DNA of 64,000 nt from Neospora caninum Liverpool (taxonomy: Eukaryota > Apicomplexa > Conoidasida > Eucoccidiorida > Sarcocystidae), in contig NC_018388.1 of the NCBI RefSeq assembly GCF_000208865.1, positions 868,001 to 932,000 of the forward strand, written 5' to 3'. A model generated the notes under the pieces. The model was not told the DNA's origin and did not search any database. It saw only the letters and a list, made by a program, of their open reading frames with translations. How positions within the stretch are numbered: position 1 is the stretch's first letter; each line of letters begins with the position of its first letter. Positions 16,994-30,671 of the stretch are shown here, in pieces. The position numbers and the translations under genes were made by a program.

Positions 16994-19278
16994 GGAGGTG
17001 TAGATTCATTCAACCGTAAAAGTGGTCTTGTGGGAGTCCGAAGAAGTCCTTGCACAACGCAGATAAGCGAGGAATGGTTGACGGGTCCACCACTATGGGC
17101 CTGACTCCGAACCAAGTCCTGTTCAGATCTACGCAGTCGTACTGGTCTCTTCTACACATGTATACGTTGCAGTCGCATACGGCGTTTCCAGCACACTAAA
17201 GGGCGTGTATGTTTGCCGGCGTATGTGCACTTGCCCTCACATGTGAATCCACCTGTGTCATTTTGCGTGTGCGCTGGCTGAAAGCTGGTGTGAAGCGGCA
17301 GAGCGATTTAACGGGAAAACTGGTAACACGCCGCAGAAGAACTGGGAAGGCGCTCGAGGGAGCGGCAGGCGAAAACACAGGGTTTAGGAAAAGCTTGCGA
17401 CCTGGCAGAGAGTTTATTCGGAAACGTTGGGCCATGTTTTCGCGTTCGCTTTTGGCTTGACGATGTTGAGGAGGATGTCAGTTTGTGCGTTTTCCGGCGG
17501 TTTTGCACGTCGAGTTGCTGCCTGTTCTCTAACCGCGCATCGAGCAGCCTGCTCTGTTCATTGTCTGCAGCAAGTTAACGCTTTGTGGACCTACGAAGGC
17601 CAGGCGGTGCAAATGCAGCTGGAAATGATAAAAGATGAAGCGGATCACGAAGCGCTCAGAGTGGGTTCTAGCGACCGGGAAACAATCGTGGGGGGGGGGG
17701 TCACTGACTAAACGAAGAACCCGTGGACGTTCTTGGGGGAATCGTCACGTTGTGGAGCGTACATCCATCGAATATAGTCTCTCCTGGAGGAAGCAGAGAG
17801 CACAGTTATATTTGGGGATGGTGGAGATCGCAGCCACTTTTACAGGGAGAAGGGAGAGAGTCCAGCAGTGTAGATAGGGGCGCGGTCTGGTATCAACAGA
17901 GCGCGGTGAAGCTTCTTGTTTATGGAGCCGCGATAGTACTTTCCACTTGTAGCGTCTCTTTCTTTCCAATTGTTTCCTGTTAACCTACCTCTTTCGAAAT
18001 TCGTGCTAGAAATATGCTGTAGCTTGTGCATGCGACCATGAAAGGCTGCACCGTGTTACAGGTACCTCCTCGCAGTGCAGGTTGTCCTTTCCCCCCGTTA
18101 GATGAGTTACAATCCGAGCTGGCCACCCATAATTCCACAGTTCCACTTTTGGATCCTTGTTGGAGTCAAAAGAGGGAGTACCTATGGCAGGATTGAGGGG
18201 AGATTTCATCGCCGGTTGGGGCGCAGTGAAGCCTTAACGTTTATCTGCTGGACTGCTCAGTTTAGATTTGATTCCTTTGCTGCATCGTTGGCACAACTGA
18301 CCGCGGATTCCGTGGGAACCGCAAGGGCTCCTTTGCATGTTTAATAGAGTCAAGATGCCTCTCGGTTTGTGTTGGACCGGGTGTGTTTGTGTCAAGGTCG
18401 AAGCTCACGAGCGGTTCCTTCAGCATCGGCTTCAAGAGATTCGCGCGAAGAACAAAGAACGGAAGAAGAAACTACGAGAGGAGAAGTTTCGCAGAAAGCC
18501 AGACGACCAGTCCGCGTCACCGGGTAGATCTCGCGATGTAAGTATTCTTTGATTCGACGAGCTTGTCGCTGGCGTACTGAACACAGACGACACGAAGGCG
18601 GGGCTCAACCTGGAATTCAGGGTTGTTATCAAACGTATCCAGTGCAGCAGTTGGTCCTAATCCACCGGTGCCTGCTTTTCGAATAGGTTCTGCTCTTGTT
18701 TCTGCTCCAGTGACATGCGTTTTCTCCAACTGAGAGCGCCCGTTGCCGCCATATATCGGCACGTTGGTGATGAGCTGGAATTCTCACTTCTGCACCTGCT
18801 GGTACCCTTCTTTGGCCGGTCGATTTCCATGAAAATATACAAATTTATGTATATGTTTGTGTTAGTCAGTATGTGCACATATGCAGATACCTAGGTGTCG
18901 CGAAAAAAGGTGGTAGGTACGAATGGCCAAAGCGCGTTAAAACGTCCAGCCTAGGATGTAGACGTATATGTCATGTGCGCCGATGCGATTGCCTCCATGG
19001 AATTGGTCGCACGTGGCTGTTTGCGTTCTCTCTCATGGATTTGTTCCGCACATCGGTGCGTCCCATCTGTGTGGGCTCCTGTCCGTCTCCAGGTGGAGTC
19101 GGGCGTTTCCCAGTCGCGGAGCCAGGGTAGCGCGTCGCCGGGTGATTCGCCGCAGTCGAAAATGCGAGGGAAATCCCGCGCACGAAGCGCGCGCAGGTCT
19201 TCTTCAGCCACGACAGAGAGTGCTCGCCGATCGGCCGTGCAAAGTAAAAGCAAAGTGAACGCTGCGGAGTGGCTGTAG
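15449..19278 (+). CDS. Helical/coiled-coil protein of 316 residues, function unknown
   Basis: Six exons with consistent phases: 15449-15667, 16014-16203, 16740-16864, 17571-17660, 18397-18537, 19093-19278. The start ATG is in a good context (cacgATGG) after a pyrimidine-rich leader. The protein has no low-complexity insert until its tail: a compact N-terminal helical region (RAAGLEMRSSELDQKKLGYF, then a Tyr/Gln-rich segment), long amphipathic helices (around QLRRAMEQAAKYRLENERKK), a conserved-looking aromatic segment (QWVDKIIYPFYLMKSQLEES), a highly charged KNKERKKKLREEKFRRK segment, and a Ser/Arg-rich tail ending AAEWL. No signal peptide or membrane segment is obvious. I do not recognise the family; the smooth composition suggests a structural or complex-subunit role, which is inference only. 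Confidence 0.82.
16966..16993. repeat. (TA)n microsatellite
   Basis: A perfect TA dinucleotide run in intron 3 of the 316-residue protein gene. Intron 4 of the same gene carries an 11-base G run at about 17690-17700. Confidence 0.95.
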
Positions 19279-22200
19279 CGAAAAGGAAGAGAAAGGAAAA
19301 AGCGGCGGTCACAAAAGCAATTAATCCCTACAAAAGGAGGTTGAAGAGAGTGTCTCGCTTCCTTCAGGGAGATGGAGAGGCAAGAAAGCAAAATCGAGAA
19401 AGCGAGAGCGCAAACTCGGCGCGACGTTTCTCCCCGTGTTTTGAGAGGCATGCAAGGGACGTGATTCGGCTTTGTCTCTCCTTTTTCCCCGGCTACTTAG
19501 GTTTTGTGCAAGGAAAATGGTTGAATGAGTTTGGTTCTTGTGTCAGGGTGCTAAAGTTGCCATATACATACTTTTTATTTGTGTTTCCTCGTCTCCCGCA
19601 TGTGGGCGCGGTGGTCCTTGAAAGGTCCAGACGAGAGGTGCCTCCCTCACGAACGAGAACGGGAGCAGGACCAAGGGATTTTTATGTTTTACCTGGTGGG
19701 GGTGGTGGTTCTCTGTGTGACGAGTGCAGGAACAGGGGCTCAATCGTCATGTTCGTTTCGTCTCGAACAGCACGAATGCAACTCCTTGTCGGACATGCGT
19801 TGGGTCTTCCTCACATCACAAAAATGGTCCAAAGCGCCCGCGGGGCCGGATGGAAACTAGCACCGATCAGTGCATATAGCCAATGACCAAGTACACGAGC
19901 GGCTAGTTAAACATAATCGTTGTGCGATGTCGTTCTTGCTGCCGACTCCAGATTCGTGCCCGTACAGCACACATCATCGATGAACCTATAGCTGTCTGTC
20001 CTCATACTGTCGTCGAATTAAAGTTAAGACGAAATTTTACCTTGGGACAGTTGATCGAACGCGAACATGAGCATTTCATATGGACTGAAGTAGAAAGTCG
20101 TTTCCCGTGTTTTAGTTTTTGGTAGCATGTAAGCTCAGGGCACCCCGAAACGTTCACCGAGCGGGGGATATTCTAAGTTCTTTCCTACGTAGACGGCCTG
20201 TGAGACCTAAGTTCCGCGACAGCGCGTTTTGATAGCAAAGGCAGTGCCCGGTTTCCCTCCGGTCTGTTTAGCACACAGAGTCCTCGAGCAGGAGACAGTA
20301 GAACCTGAGTTTAATGTTGAAGAAACTAGTCGATGTGTCTTGCTTTGGGACCTGCAGTGTCCTGCTGTGACACGTAGGGGCGTTTCACGTACTTTGGGGA
20401 ACAATGATCCTCAGGAGACCCGCGCCTGACTGCCGGCAATAATGAACCACGATGCAGGGGGGTACTAAATTCAAACCCCAAAGGCAGTATGCAGAGGCGG
20501 AGCGCGGAAACCCCATCAGCAATGCTACAGGTTGAAGTTATCGGGCTCGGAGGAGGGACTACATAACTCCCTTCGGCGCAGGACAGGTCCACAGCTACCT
20601 TGGCTAACGTTGCTTCAACTTTGTTTATGTTGACCGGTGCCGACGTATTCCAGCTAGTCTTGTTTAGGCACACCACATGAAGTCCCAGTTGGTGTCAAAA
20701 GCTGAGCAACAAAGTTATATAAACATTCGAGATATGCGCATAAATGTGCGGATATGGGCATGTATACATCGGGGCTGTTTGTATCTTGCATTTGAGTGGC
20801 AAAGCAATGCCTTCACCAAAGTTTTTATGGTCCTTTTGCCTTACAGAGCGGAGTACCTAGGAACCTGGTTTTTCCTTGGCTTTTCCTTAGTCCAACAGTC
20901 GGGGCGTAAACTACAGAAGAGCGAACCATAGCCTGTAAGTTTGTGATCGTTTCTCTACAACAGAAGAGCGCTTCTTGCCTTTCTCGTGCTCGGAAACTAC
21001 GCTTTCTACACGATCGCGGTGGTCGTAGGACAGACCATGTGGACATCTGGGGCCTGAGGGTTGCCCGCTCTCGTTTTCCTCCACCCTCATGTCAGGGAAG
21101 ATCTCGATCAAAAACCAAACACTGGTTCTCTGCCCCGCGACACACTTTTACGAGTGGCAGCCGCGAACATAGAAGCTTCACTTTGCATGTAAATCTTGGT
21201 TGCGTTTTTGAACTCGAAAAGCATACCCACTCACCTCTCGTTTCTCTTTAAGGTATTGCACCCTGTGCGCATATATCCAAGCTGCCGAAAAAGCAAACTC
21301 CTATAAAACGAGGAAACGAAAGGATGCGAATACTAACTTTTCTTGGTTGCCTTTGAAGCATCTATTTCCGTTCTGGAGTCCTTCCCCCCCCTCAATTAGC
21401 TGGCAAAGCCGCCTCCCCTCAGATATGTTGTCCAGGTTCCCCTTCAAGACGTCTGCTTTATGTCGACTATCCCTTCCCATGTCAACACTGTGTCCCCGTC
21501 TCACACATTTTTGTGTTGTTTTACAGTCATCCAAAAGTATTTGTTTGTTGTCATTTCTTCTGTACCTCTTCTGTTGGCTTCTCATCTTTCTTGGCCTTCA
21601 GTTCTCTGCTGCCGCTCCTCGATTACAAATTGCTTTTTATTCTGCTGTCACTGCTACGTCTTATGGTCGTTCGGGTTCGTACCTTTCACTTCTAATGCAT
21701 CCATTTTAGTATCTTCACGCTTCGCTGGGCGACTTACGAAGCCGTCACGAAGAAGTCTTGACGGTCCTCCTCATCTGGTGTGCGGTACAAGTTTGTCAAG
21801 TGTCCGTTTCGACTTGCAGAATTCGCCACGGCGTTGCTGGTTTTTGTCTAGTAAATAAATACCATGTTACGATAGCGTATACGTTGTAGCGCTGCTTTTT
21901 CTGTTTCTTCTTTGACAATTTCGGCGATCTCTTCGAAATCCCCACTGGGCTTGCGCCATTGGGCAAAGTCCCCAGAGTTTCGTTTTTCAGGAAAGCCAAC
22001 TGCTGCATTCTCACTTGAGAAAACTGTGTATTCTCTGCATAGGGCAGTCCACATAACTGTCTCCGTCCTTTTCAGCGCTTCTTCATTCAACCATCTAGTA
22101 TTTCACACCCGGGCGTCCATCGCCGAATAACGGGACTTGTCAGGCACACAACAACAGAACTGACTCGATGACCACATGGCAATAATCTGGCGTCCTTCAC

Positions 22201-22871
22201 TTTTGGCATGATGTTTTCTCTACTTCACGGCCAAGAGGCATCGGCAGCCTGCAGCTGAGCCGATCCAGATGTGAGGTGTTCCAAACCGGTCAGGGGAAAC
22301 GTACAAGGAGTGACATGGCAGCAGCAGTGCAGGCGCACAAACACAGGACAAGAAGCACAATACAGGGCTACCCCTTAGTTGCTAGTCCTCTCCGCAATAT
22401 CCTAGTCATCGTTTTTCGTTTTTTGCTGTCTCGCTTAGGGAGGTAAAGTTGTTGCCTTCATGCAACTATCGCCCTGGAGGGCACATGTGGCGTTGCTTCG
22501 TTTTTCTGTACGAGCGGTTTCTTGTCTTCTTATCTGCACTTCTTCAAGCGTCCTCACAACCAGGGCGACAGCGAAACGCGTGAGTTGTAAGACCTGGTCG
22601 AGGACCGGCAACACGTGGGCAAACACTAGTGTCGGAACTTTTTCGATAAGCCTACCTGCCTCATGCGGGCGAAACAACAATTTGAATGGCATCTGTCACG
22701 GTGACTCGTGTCGAAACCTGATTCAGAGGCGTCTGCATTTACGGATTCTCCAGTCGGTCGACGCGGGCAGTCCAGGGCCATTGAGCAAGGCGCATTGGCT
22801 ACGGACCTGAAATCGGTCTTTGTTTCGCACAGTCCATAAAGGAGAGTTCTCCACACACTTTGTTGAGCGCC
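19279..22871. other. Intergenic region upstream of the kinase gene
   Basis: About 3.6 kb between two plus-strand genes. It must contain the 3' end of the helical-protein transcript and the promoter and leader of the kinase gene. The longest frames (for example 19269-19886, and a pyrimidine-driven Ser/Leu-rich frame at 21347-21709) have no recognisable domain or matching splice sites. I see no RNA gene or mobile element. Confidence 0.5.
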
Positions 22872-25800
22872 ATGGTGCGTGCGCGTCTTCCCTTGCCACG
22901 GATTGTCCTTCGAGAGACCGACAACGGGTGTGTCTTGGCCCCAGGAGGTCAGAGGGCAGATAGAGCGGCCTCTCAGCATCCCACGGTAGTTCATTCTGCA
23001 ACTGCCACACAAAAACGAGAAACCGGTCACATTTTGCGTCCTGTCCCAGTCCCCGGTGACGGCTTGGCTCCTGGGAACCAGAAAAAGCGCCCACCACACC
23101 CTTTGCCTAACGTCGTACCCCAACCCTGGCAACACGAGCAAGAAGGGAGTATGGAGCTGAGGCTCATTCCTCCCGCGCCGAGGGGATTCGGGATGATATC
23201 CAGTAAGCGTGCTAAAACAACTGAAGCCCAAACAAAACAATCCGCGGGAACAAGCTGTGTCGAGTCTGCCTCCGTCGCGAGCGCCGTACCAGTCCCATTG
23301 ATTTCTTGCAACGACCCAGGGATGGTCTACGCCGCTGCTCTTCCACTTTCTGATGGGCCGGGCGATAGTTCTGTGCCAGACAGTAAGAGGGTGGGGTTCA
23401 ACGAGCGCCACATGCAGCAGCAGAAGAACCAAACAAGAGGGGATGGGTGGAAGGTCGCAACCGATGGCGAAGGAATAGTTCTTGGCGGAGACAGAGCCTC
23501 AGGCAACGCCATTGCTGGTGCAAAGTGTGGAGGGAAGGCAGACACACATGCCGATCGGCATGGCTTTAACCCGGTGCTTACCTTATCTAATGAGAATGAC
23601 TCGAGGAGCTCGTCTTCTTTACTTGATTCCATACAATCGCACTTTGGTGAGGGTAATTGTGCGGCCTCTCGACACACCTCACAGCATGCACAAAACGAAT
23701 CCGACCCAGGAGGGACAACCAACGAGGCACCGAACCACAGCAGGCAAGCATGTGCATGCGTCACCGCCAGAGACATTCCGGAAATGTCGAGTTCCTCTTC
23801 TGACCCTCCGACTGGTGTTGGCGAAACACGACGAAGAAGGCCTGCTGGCATTCCCCACAAGAAAGGCGTCCCGAAGAGTGGGCCGAGTGTTCAGAAGAAA
23901 AATTCTGGAGGGAAGGGCGACGGCGCACCGGTGAGCGAGCGAATCGAGGCTGTCGCCGGAGACAGCTGTGCAGGACATGGCGTTTTGCCGGATGGGGGAG
24001 GGAGTAAGGGCGGCCAGAACTGCAGAAAAGGTGTATGGGTCAATCCAAAGAAGCCGAAAACGAGCAGCGCCACTGCTACCCAGGAGGGGAGTGTGAATCC
24101 GATGCGCACACAAGCAAATGTGAGAATTGCGATTGATGCTTGTCCCGCCTCTGACGATCATGCAGTGCCGCCTCTCGCCAACGGTCGGGGCTTTGGGAGA
24201 CGCGCCAGTTGGGCTTCCCATGCGACTCGGCAGCCAGCCCCGGCGGTGTCCCAGGATACACACGGCCTTGCTCCGAATAGCGTTCTTTCGAAGCCCCTTG
24301 GCGACACAGCCGAGGGCGGGGAGTTGGGAACGGAAAGAGAGAAGCTTGTGCGGCTGTGTGACCGAGATGAACAAATCTGGAATGAATGGGAGGGCGTTCG
24401 ACTTCTCGGTGAGGGCGTGTATGGCCGGGTGTATCTAGTTCGCAATAAAGAGACAGGAGAGGAGCGGGCATTTAAACGCATGTATCTTCAGTCCTCCCGG
24501 CACGCCACAGATGATGACTCCGTTGCGGGAGGAGGGGTTCCAGCGGTCGTCCAGCGAGAAGTCGCAAGTCTGAAGGCACTCCGTGGGGCGCCGAACGTCA
24601 TTCGACTCGACCGCGTCTTTGTAGGCTGCCGTCGGGTCTATTTGTCCTTTCCTGTCATTCACGGAGGAAGTCTCACGGAACTGATGCGGACCTACGCCTG
24701 CTGGCAGGAGCACCTTTTGTACAATCACCAGTCTCAGCAGCACGCCCACCCTTCCGGGGGGGACCCTCCGAAACTGTTTCATGAGCGCGAAGAGGAAGAG
24801 TCGTTGAGCGAGGACAGAGAGAAGCGTTCTTCCTCATCACAAAAGCGAGAGAAGAAGGACGAGGATCTCGCTTTCGTCACCGAAGCCCGAACGTCAGGCT
24901 CTTCTTCCGTGTCGCCCGGATCGCAAACATGGGGAGATCCGAGAAGCCACATTGTGTTTCCCGCTCCGTTCTCATACCCCGATATGCCACCGTGCGGACT
25001 TCCTCTTGCGCTCTGTAGGACGATCACTCAAGCTATTCTTCGAGGTGTTGCTGCTTGTCACGAGCATCGGATCGCTCACAGAGACTTGAAACCGGATAAT
25101 ATTCTGGTAGAATGGATCCCACAGCATCCGCCGCCTCCCCCTCCACCGCCTCCTTCTCCTGTATCCTCTGCCCGATGCTATGCTGCGAGACTTGCCTGCG
25201 GGGAAAACGACGAAGCGAGCGTAAGAGAGGAAGGACACATGACCAGTTTGGAGTCCGGGGTGCATCTGGCAAGTCGATCCAAGGCTGCTGAGTTTGCCGC
25301 AGCAGCTGCCGAACTGTTGAGGACAAAATTACTAAAGAGGAACTCGGAACTATCAGGTGAGAGGGAAAAGGAGGAAGAAGGATCACGAAGTGGACGAACG
25401 ACTGAAGAAAGTGAAGATGCATCAGGAAACGCTTCTCTTCCTTCTAGAGTGGAGAAAGGAGTGGAGAGTAAAGGAGGCGCCCACTGCGTGAAACCCTCTA
25501 ACGGGAGAGGAAATCTTATTTTGCCGAGTAAAGAAAGCAGCAGTGTTATCGTAGCGAAAGAGGATCTTGCAAAACCGAGTACAGGCCAAAGTCAACAAGA
25601 AGAGGGAGACAGCCGGACCTCTTCTCAGAAGACCGTCGAGGACGACGGGAGCAAAGACACAAGTCAACAGGAAGCCCCGCCCCCCTATCCTCCTCTGCCC
25701 AGGAAGGTCGTGATAGCAGACTTCGGCTTGGCGCGAACGCTCCCTTTCTACATCTCTTCTTCAATTATGCCAAAGCATCAGTTATCTGCCACCGCGTCTA

Positions 25801-27690
25801 CGACTCCTGCCGTCATGATGGCCTCTGATCAGAAGACCCAAAAAGGCGGCTTTAGGCAATCGAAAGACATGTCCCAGAAAAGGGGGAAAGAGCCGCTCAA
25901 ACCGGGAAGAAGCCTTGCTGCTACTTCGCAACCTGATGGAAACCGTTCCTCTGGAGCGGCGCCAGGAGCGCTGCATCGGGTGAAGAAACCTGGGAAGACC
26001 AATGGCCGGGAAGTCGATCATGGGAATAGCTCGGAGAAAACGAGAAGGCACAGCTTGGAAGGCTCCGGGACCCCGGAATCAAGTCTGCAGTCAGACAGCG
26101 ATGAAAATACAGCCTGGCGAACCAGCTTTTCTCTGTCCCCAGAAATCATCACGCTAAACTACAGGCCGCTGGATGTTCTCCTAGGAAGCAGCTCCTACTC
26201 TCTCTGTGTCGACGTGTGGAGCGCAGGGTGCATTCTCATGGAACTGCTCACTGGCACTGAGTTTATCGACGGGTGTTCGGAGTTCCAGTGTATCATGGCC
26301 ATCATGCGCCTTTTCGGGAATCCGTGGCGGCGAGAGAAACAAGAAAAGGAAGAACGCCGAAGAGAATGCGTGGAGGAATCTCTGACGCTGGGCAATTCTA
26401 ACGGAGAGGACGAGAGTGGGGAAAAAAGAGAGGGCGAAAAGGAAGGAAAAGGATGCAAGGATCCCAAAGATGGGCCGACTGTTTACCAGCAGTCTCAAGA
26501 AGGTAGCCGAAGACCGAGTGTTCCTAAAAGATCTCGACAAACAACCCTGACAAGAAGCAGCGAGTGGAAATTCTGGGTAAGCCGAGCACCACAGACTAGG
26601 AATCCCAGCAGTCTCCCCGTTTAGAGCGTATAAATGTGTATGCAGTCTTAGTGAGTTGATTGCGTACGCGTATACAAACGCACATGAAAAATGGATATGA
26701 CGACCGGCTTCGATCGCTGTCTCTCCGCGTGGGACAGTTGGAGAGACGCCAGAAAACACAGGAGATATTCCAAGTGTCCACGCACAGAGAAACCAAGGGA
26801 CACACATGTACGTGGCAACCTTCAGAGAGAAGAAACCACGACCAATAAAGCGAGATATACAAGTACTCAAAGGCAGACATGATGTCTGATTAATCTCCTT
26901 TTTGCAGTCAGAAGCTCTTCCAGCTTTTGAAGGAGAAGAACGACCCCTAGAGAGAATTCTCCTAGAGAATGGTCGTCTTGACGCCTTGGCAGAACCGCAT
27001 CTCTTGGACCTGGCAACCAAGTATGCTTGGCCGCAGAGAAAAAAGCAGAAATCGGCTTCGGGCCACATCCGAAGCAAGCAGCGGTGGGACTGTGCAATCT
27101 TGCTGGTCGGCACATGGGGTTTTTTACGTGTAAAAACAGCATCAAATATGGAGATCTCGTGCCGCACAACATGCATCGACGTGTACAAATGCAGTCCACG
27201 GAACCACTTTGCCCGTTTGAAGACGTTTCAGATGCATTGAGCGTTTGCCCGGAAGACATAGACCCCAGCACAGACTTACGTCTACGAAAATTTTGAAATC
27301 CACATATGGCGGGGTGCGCCTCAAGCGCAAGATTTGTTTCTCTCGGTGGCACAGATGCAGCGTGCAATCCTCGCAAGACGAACAAGAGAAAAAGCACACA
27401 AAAACGAAGCGCACCGAACCGGTTAAACGCTGTAAAAATTTGACGAGACAGAAGACAGAAAACAACACACTCGAGTTGAATGAAAGCCCCATCGTCCGTA
27501 CCAGTGTGGACGCATGACTTTCGGGATTGTCTTTGTCTCGTAACAGAAAAGAAAACGATATGGAAAACGGCGGACCTGTTTTGCTTTGTTGATCAGGTTG
27601 CTTGAGGTGATGCCCGACAAACGGATAACAGCAAAGGAAGCCCTCAAACACCCTTTCTTCGACGGCGTTTGTATTGGCGACGAATTATGA
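22872..27690 (+). CDS. CDK-related (CMGC) Ser/Thr protein kinase with very large catalytic-domain insertions
   Basis: Three exons: 22872-26576, 26908-27020, 27597-27690, phases consistent; about 1303 residues. The first ~500 residues are disordered. The kinase domain follows: glycine loop GEGVYG (513-518), catalytic Lys in AFKRM (K535), a C-helix segment VPAVVQREVASLKAL in place of the PSTAIRE-type cyclin-binding helix, HRDLKPDN (736-743), DFG (950-952), then TLNYRPLDVLLG where CDKs have YRAPE (here P-L-D, 1099-1101), DVWSAGCILMELLTG (from 1114), and a final exon with DKRITAKEALKHPFF. Two inserts split the core: about 200 residues between HRD and DFG, and about 150 between DFG and the PLD motif, both charged and Ser-rich. 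The key catalytic residues are present, so activity is likely. The layout is CDK-like, but the exact Crk subtype is not assigned. The start ATG (gcgccATGG) is preferred over the upstream TTG codons in the same frame. Confidence 0.92.
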
Positions 27691-30671
27691 TCTTTCTCGG
27701 CTCATTGCGCTGTTAACTAGTGAGAAAATTTGCAGAGATAGGGAATCCGTCACAATCATGCTCTCGATAAAGCCAAGTGAATCGGCAGTTCCTGAGGCAA
27801 ACATGAGAGGGGATGCTTCCATGTGGACATCTCCAGCAGCCCCCCTCCTCCATCCCTCGAAATACACACCTACTTTGGCCATGTTTTTTCTCATCCTGCA
27901 TCCATACGGTTGCTGTTATTAGTTGAAATTTCCAACTCTTTTCCCTGTTCCTTTCATAGGATGTCCACTGCATCGCCAAGGAAGTTGAAATACCTGGCGT
28001 CCACACCCGCCGGTTAAGTTTCCAGGGGACTTTGGTGGCTCGGCTTGACGGATAGAGTAAGGCGAAGAACTCTTGACTCTATTCAACAAGACAAAATACC
28101 GTGCAATGCAGTGTCCCTTTTCTTTCAAGCGCCCATATCAGCGACGACACCGCACATGAAAGAGGTTCCCTTGAGCTAGGAAGTCGGTTTCACTCGGTCG
28201 CCCGTCAAAAAGGCCCTTTCGTCTGCTTCTCAGTTAATAAGTTGCAATGATACCTTTGCTTACATTGAACATGTCCGTATCTACATATACTTGTGCATAC
28301 TGACAGCGAGGGTATCCCCCTGTAAACGTTGTAGGTGTCTAATTCACGCCCCTGTTCTAGCACTGTGAGATGCTTACACTTTGACGGTTCATTATCGATA
28401 ATGCCATGGTGTACAGCAATTTCTATTCCATTTTTTTGTAACCGGGCCAACTGGTTGGTCAGTGACTCCAATAGAAGCCAGTGATATACTGTGTGTATCA
28501 TACTTGCTTAGAATCGGTCTACAACAACCCGAGCAGAAGCAGGTTGTGTTTTTTGGCGAACTTGATTTTTCCGATGAGGAAACTTTTCGGGGCAGTGACC
28601 TCACCGTCCCTAAACAGAAGAAAGAAACCCGTCCAACTAAACGCGGGCGAGCGCCTTTTTCATCCCCGCGCGCATGTGGATAGATCAGATTCAAATTTGT
28701 AGGCAAACCCCAACGAGGCAGAGGGCAGCATTTGGATATCCAAGCAAATGCCCCGAAAATATGACAGTTAAACAGCCCACCTTCAGAGTGTATACGGGTT
28801 CCACAAGCCTTAGTCTAGCTGTTTCAACGCGCTCACGGAGAACAGAGAAACCTCTCCTCTCCCGTTACAAGCTTACGTGTGTACGCGTCCCGGTCGAGGC
28901 TGTTCACCGTTGCCAGTATACGAGGAACAGTGACCGACTGCCCCGCCCCTATGGGGGCGTTACAATATCGTTTTTCTAGAACAAGTGAAACAAGTATAAG
29001 TGGCAAAAACGTGGTACAAACTATCAGTAGCTCACCAAAGACACGGCACGTGCTGCTAAGGTCGAACAGAACTACATCCGTGTCGACACCTACCCCGGCA
29101 CGTTTGGTTTCAGCCGGTCTTCGGGAGTTGGTCCCCTTACCCCTGAAGACACCGAAGCATTCAGAAGCCGGAGAGACGTGCAACTGGAACCACACGTACA
29201 GACATGTGTTTACGTACACGTTTTTTCAAGAAAACGAAGCGTCAACGAGTCCTGTTGCAGGCTGGTTCGGTATGCCAGGTCACATGACCAAGTCAAGGAA
29301 AGTCCCGGAAGCAGGCGGGAAACCAGACCAGAAGGTACAAAACAAGGGAAGACGAGAAAGAGATTGCAAAAGGGAGATTTCTTGTGAAGTTTTCAGTCTG
29401 TATCTATTTAGACAATGGCCCTCCTGCTGTCAAACATTCAGCCCTCGCCCGCTTGCATCCTGCAGGATGTCCGCAGCCTGTTTTGCAGCCGCGTACGCAA
29501 CAGACGTCCCGGAGCATAGGAGACGTGAATTCAACGGGGAATCTGTTTTCTCTTCTTACTATATTTTTTGGCTGCCTTGGAAAAAGTAAAGTCGAACTGC
29601 GACGGGCGGAAGTGGAGACGCCCGTGGCTGTTCGCTCGACGTGCGGCGCGTGCACTCGGATCGCCGAATGTGTCTTGCGGGAAGACGCTGAAGACGAATC
29701 GAACCAGCTGTTTCGGAGAAGCCCCGTTCTTGAGCGTTTGGCTTGGCAGTTCCGTGGCAAAATGACACAATCTGTCCGTTCCGTAACCTTTTAGCTTGCT
29801 GCAAAGAACAATGCCACACCGCTTCGACGAAAAGGTTGCTCCCCCAGTGAGTCTTCTCCGGCCACGGTGACGGGAGAGGCTGACCGCCTTCCTCTCTCGG
29901 GAGGTGAACGCAGCAATCGAGAGGACCTCTTTCGTTCATTTCCGTCAATCGGCTGCATATTTGGCGTTGGACGTGCCGCTTTTGTTTCTGTAGACCGAAA
30001 AGGTTTTTGCTCCAGTTTCGGTCGACTTCCGCAAACGGATACTGGTCCACTCTGGCGACTAATACGCGAGCCTCAAGGCTTGTTCGACCAGTGAAGCTGT
30101 TTTAAGTGACCCAACGCTGAAGAGACTATGGAGCCTGCGCTTAGCTGTTTCCTCAACTTGAAGCTGAAATGTGTTTTGTGAGCAAACCTTTCCTTCTGCT
30201 CTTTCATCTGTCCTCGAAACGCCTCCTGTTCCCACTTTGCAAACAGCCCGACCTCATGGGATCGAAGTCTTCCCGTGTCGTCCACGTGCATGAGAGAATC
30301 ATGATCAACGCTGACACCACCTGGTCTTCTTTTTTCCGACATTTCCCCCTTCATCCAGTCTTCTCATTTCATCGGGGTAGAGAACTGTCTCGCTGGCAGT
30401 CGCATCACCGACGTCTACACACGCAGGCCAAAAGGCTTAGAACCTTGCTTCTATCATCGCGTTGCGGCTCTGTCCCGTTCCCCCAGTTTCTTCTGCTGGA
30501 CTGGGGAAAGGCAGGGGGACGAATGCGTTTTCCTCCACTGGGGTAGGCACCTTTGATTTTTGTGCGTGGGCCGTGCTTTCTTTTTGTCGGGCCCTGTCCT
30601 GCTTGTTCGAGTCCGTGCTCCGCACTCCTTCCGTCGCTGGCTGCCGTTCTCTGCTTCTCTGGCGAGGCCCA
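27691..30671. other. Intergenic region between tandem plus-strand genes
   Basis: About 3 kb. A 236-codon plus-strand frame at 28879-29589 and a 163-codon minus-strand frame at 29559-30050 overlap each other; neither has a recognisable domain or convincing splice partners, so they are left out as genes. The right end should hold the leader of the proline-rich protein gene. Confidence 0.45.

Noticed and set aside
19269..19886. 205-codon plus-strand frame after the 316-residue protein
   Set aside because: It starts at a non-ATG codon overlapping the previous stop, has mixed composition and no domain; it is most likely 3' untranslated sequence.
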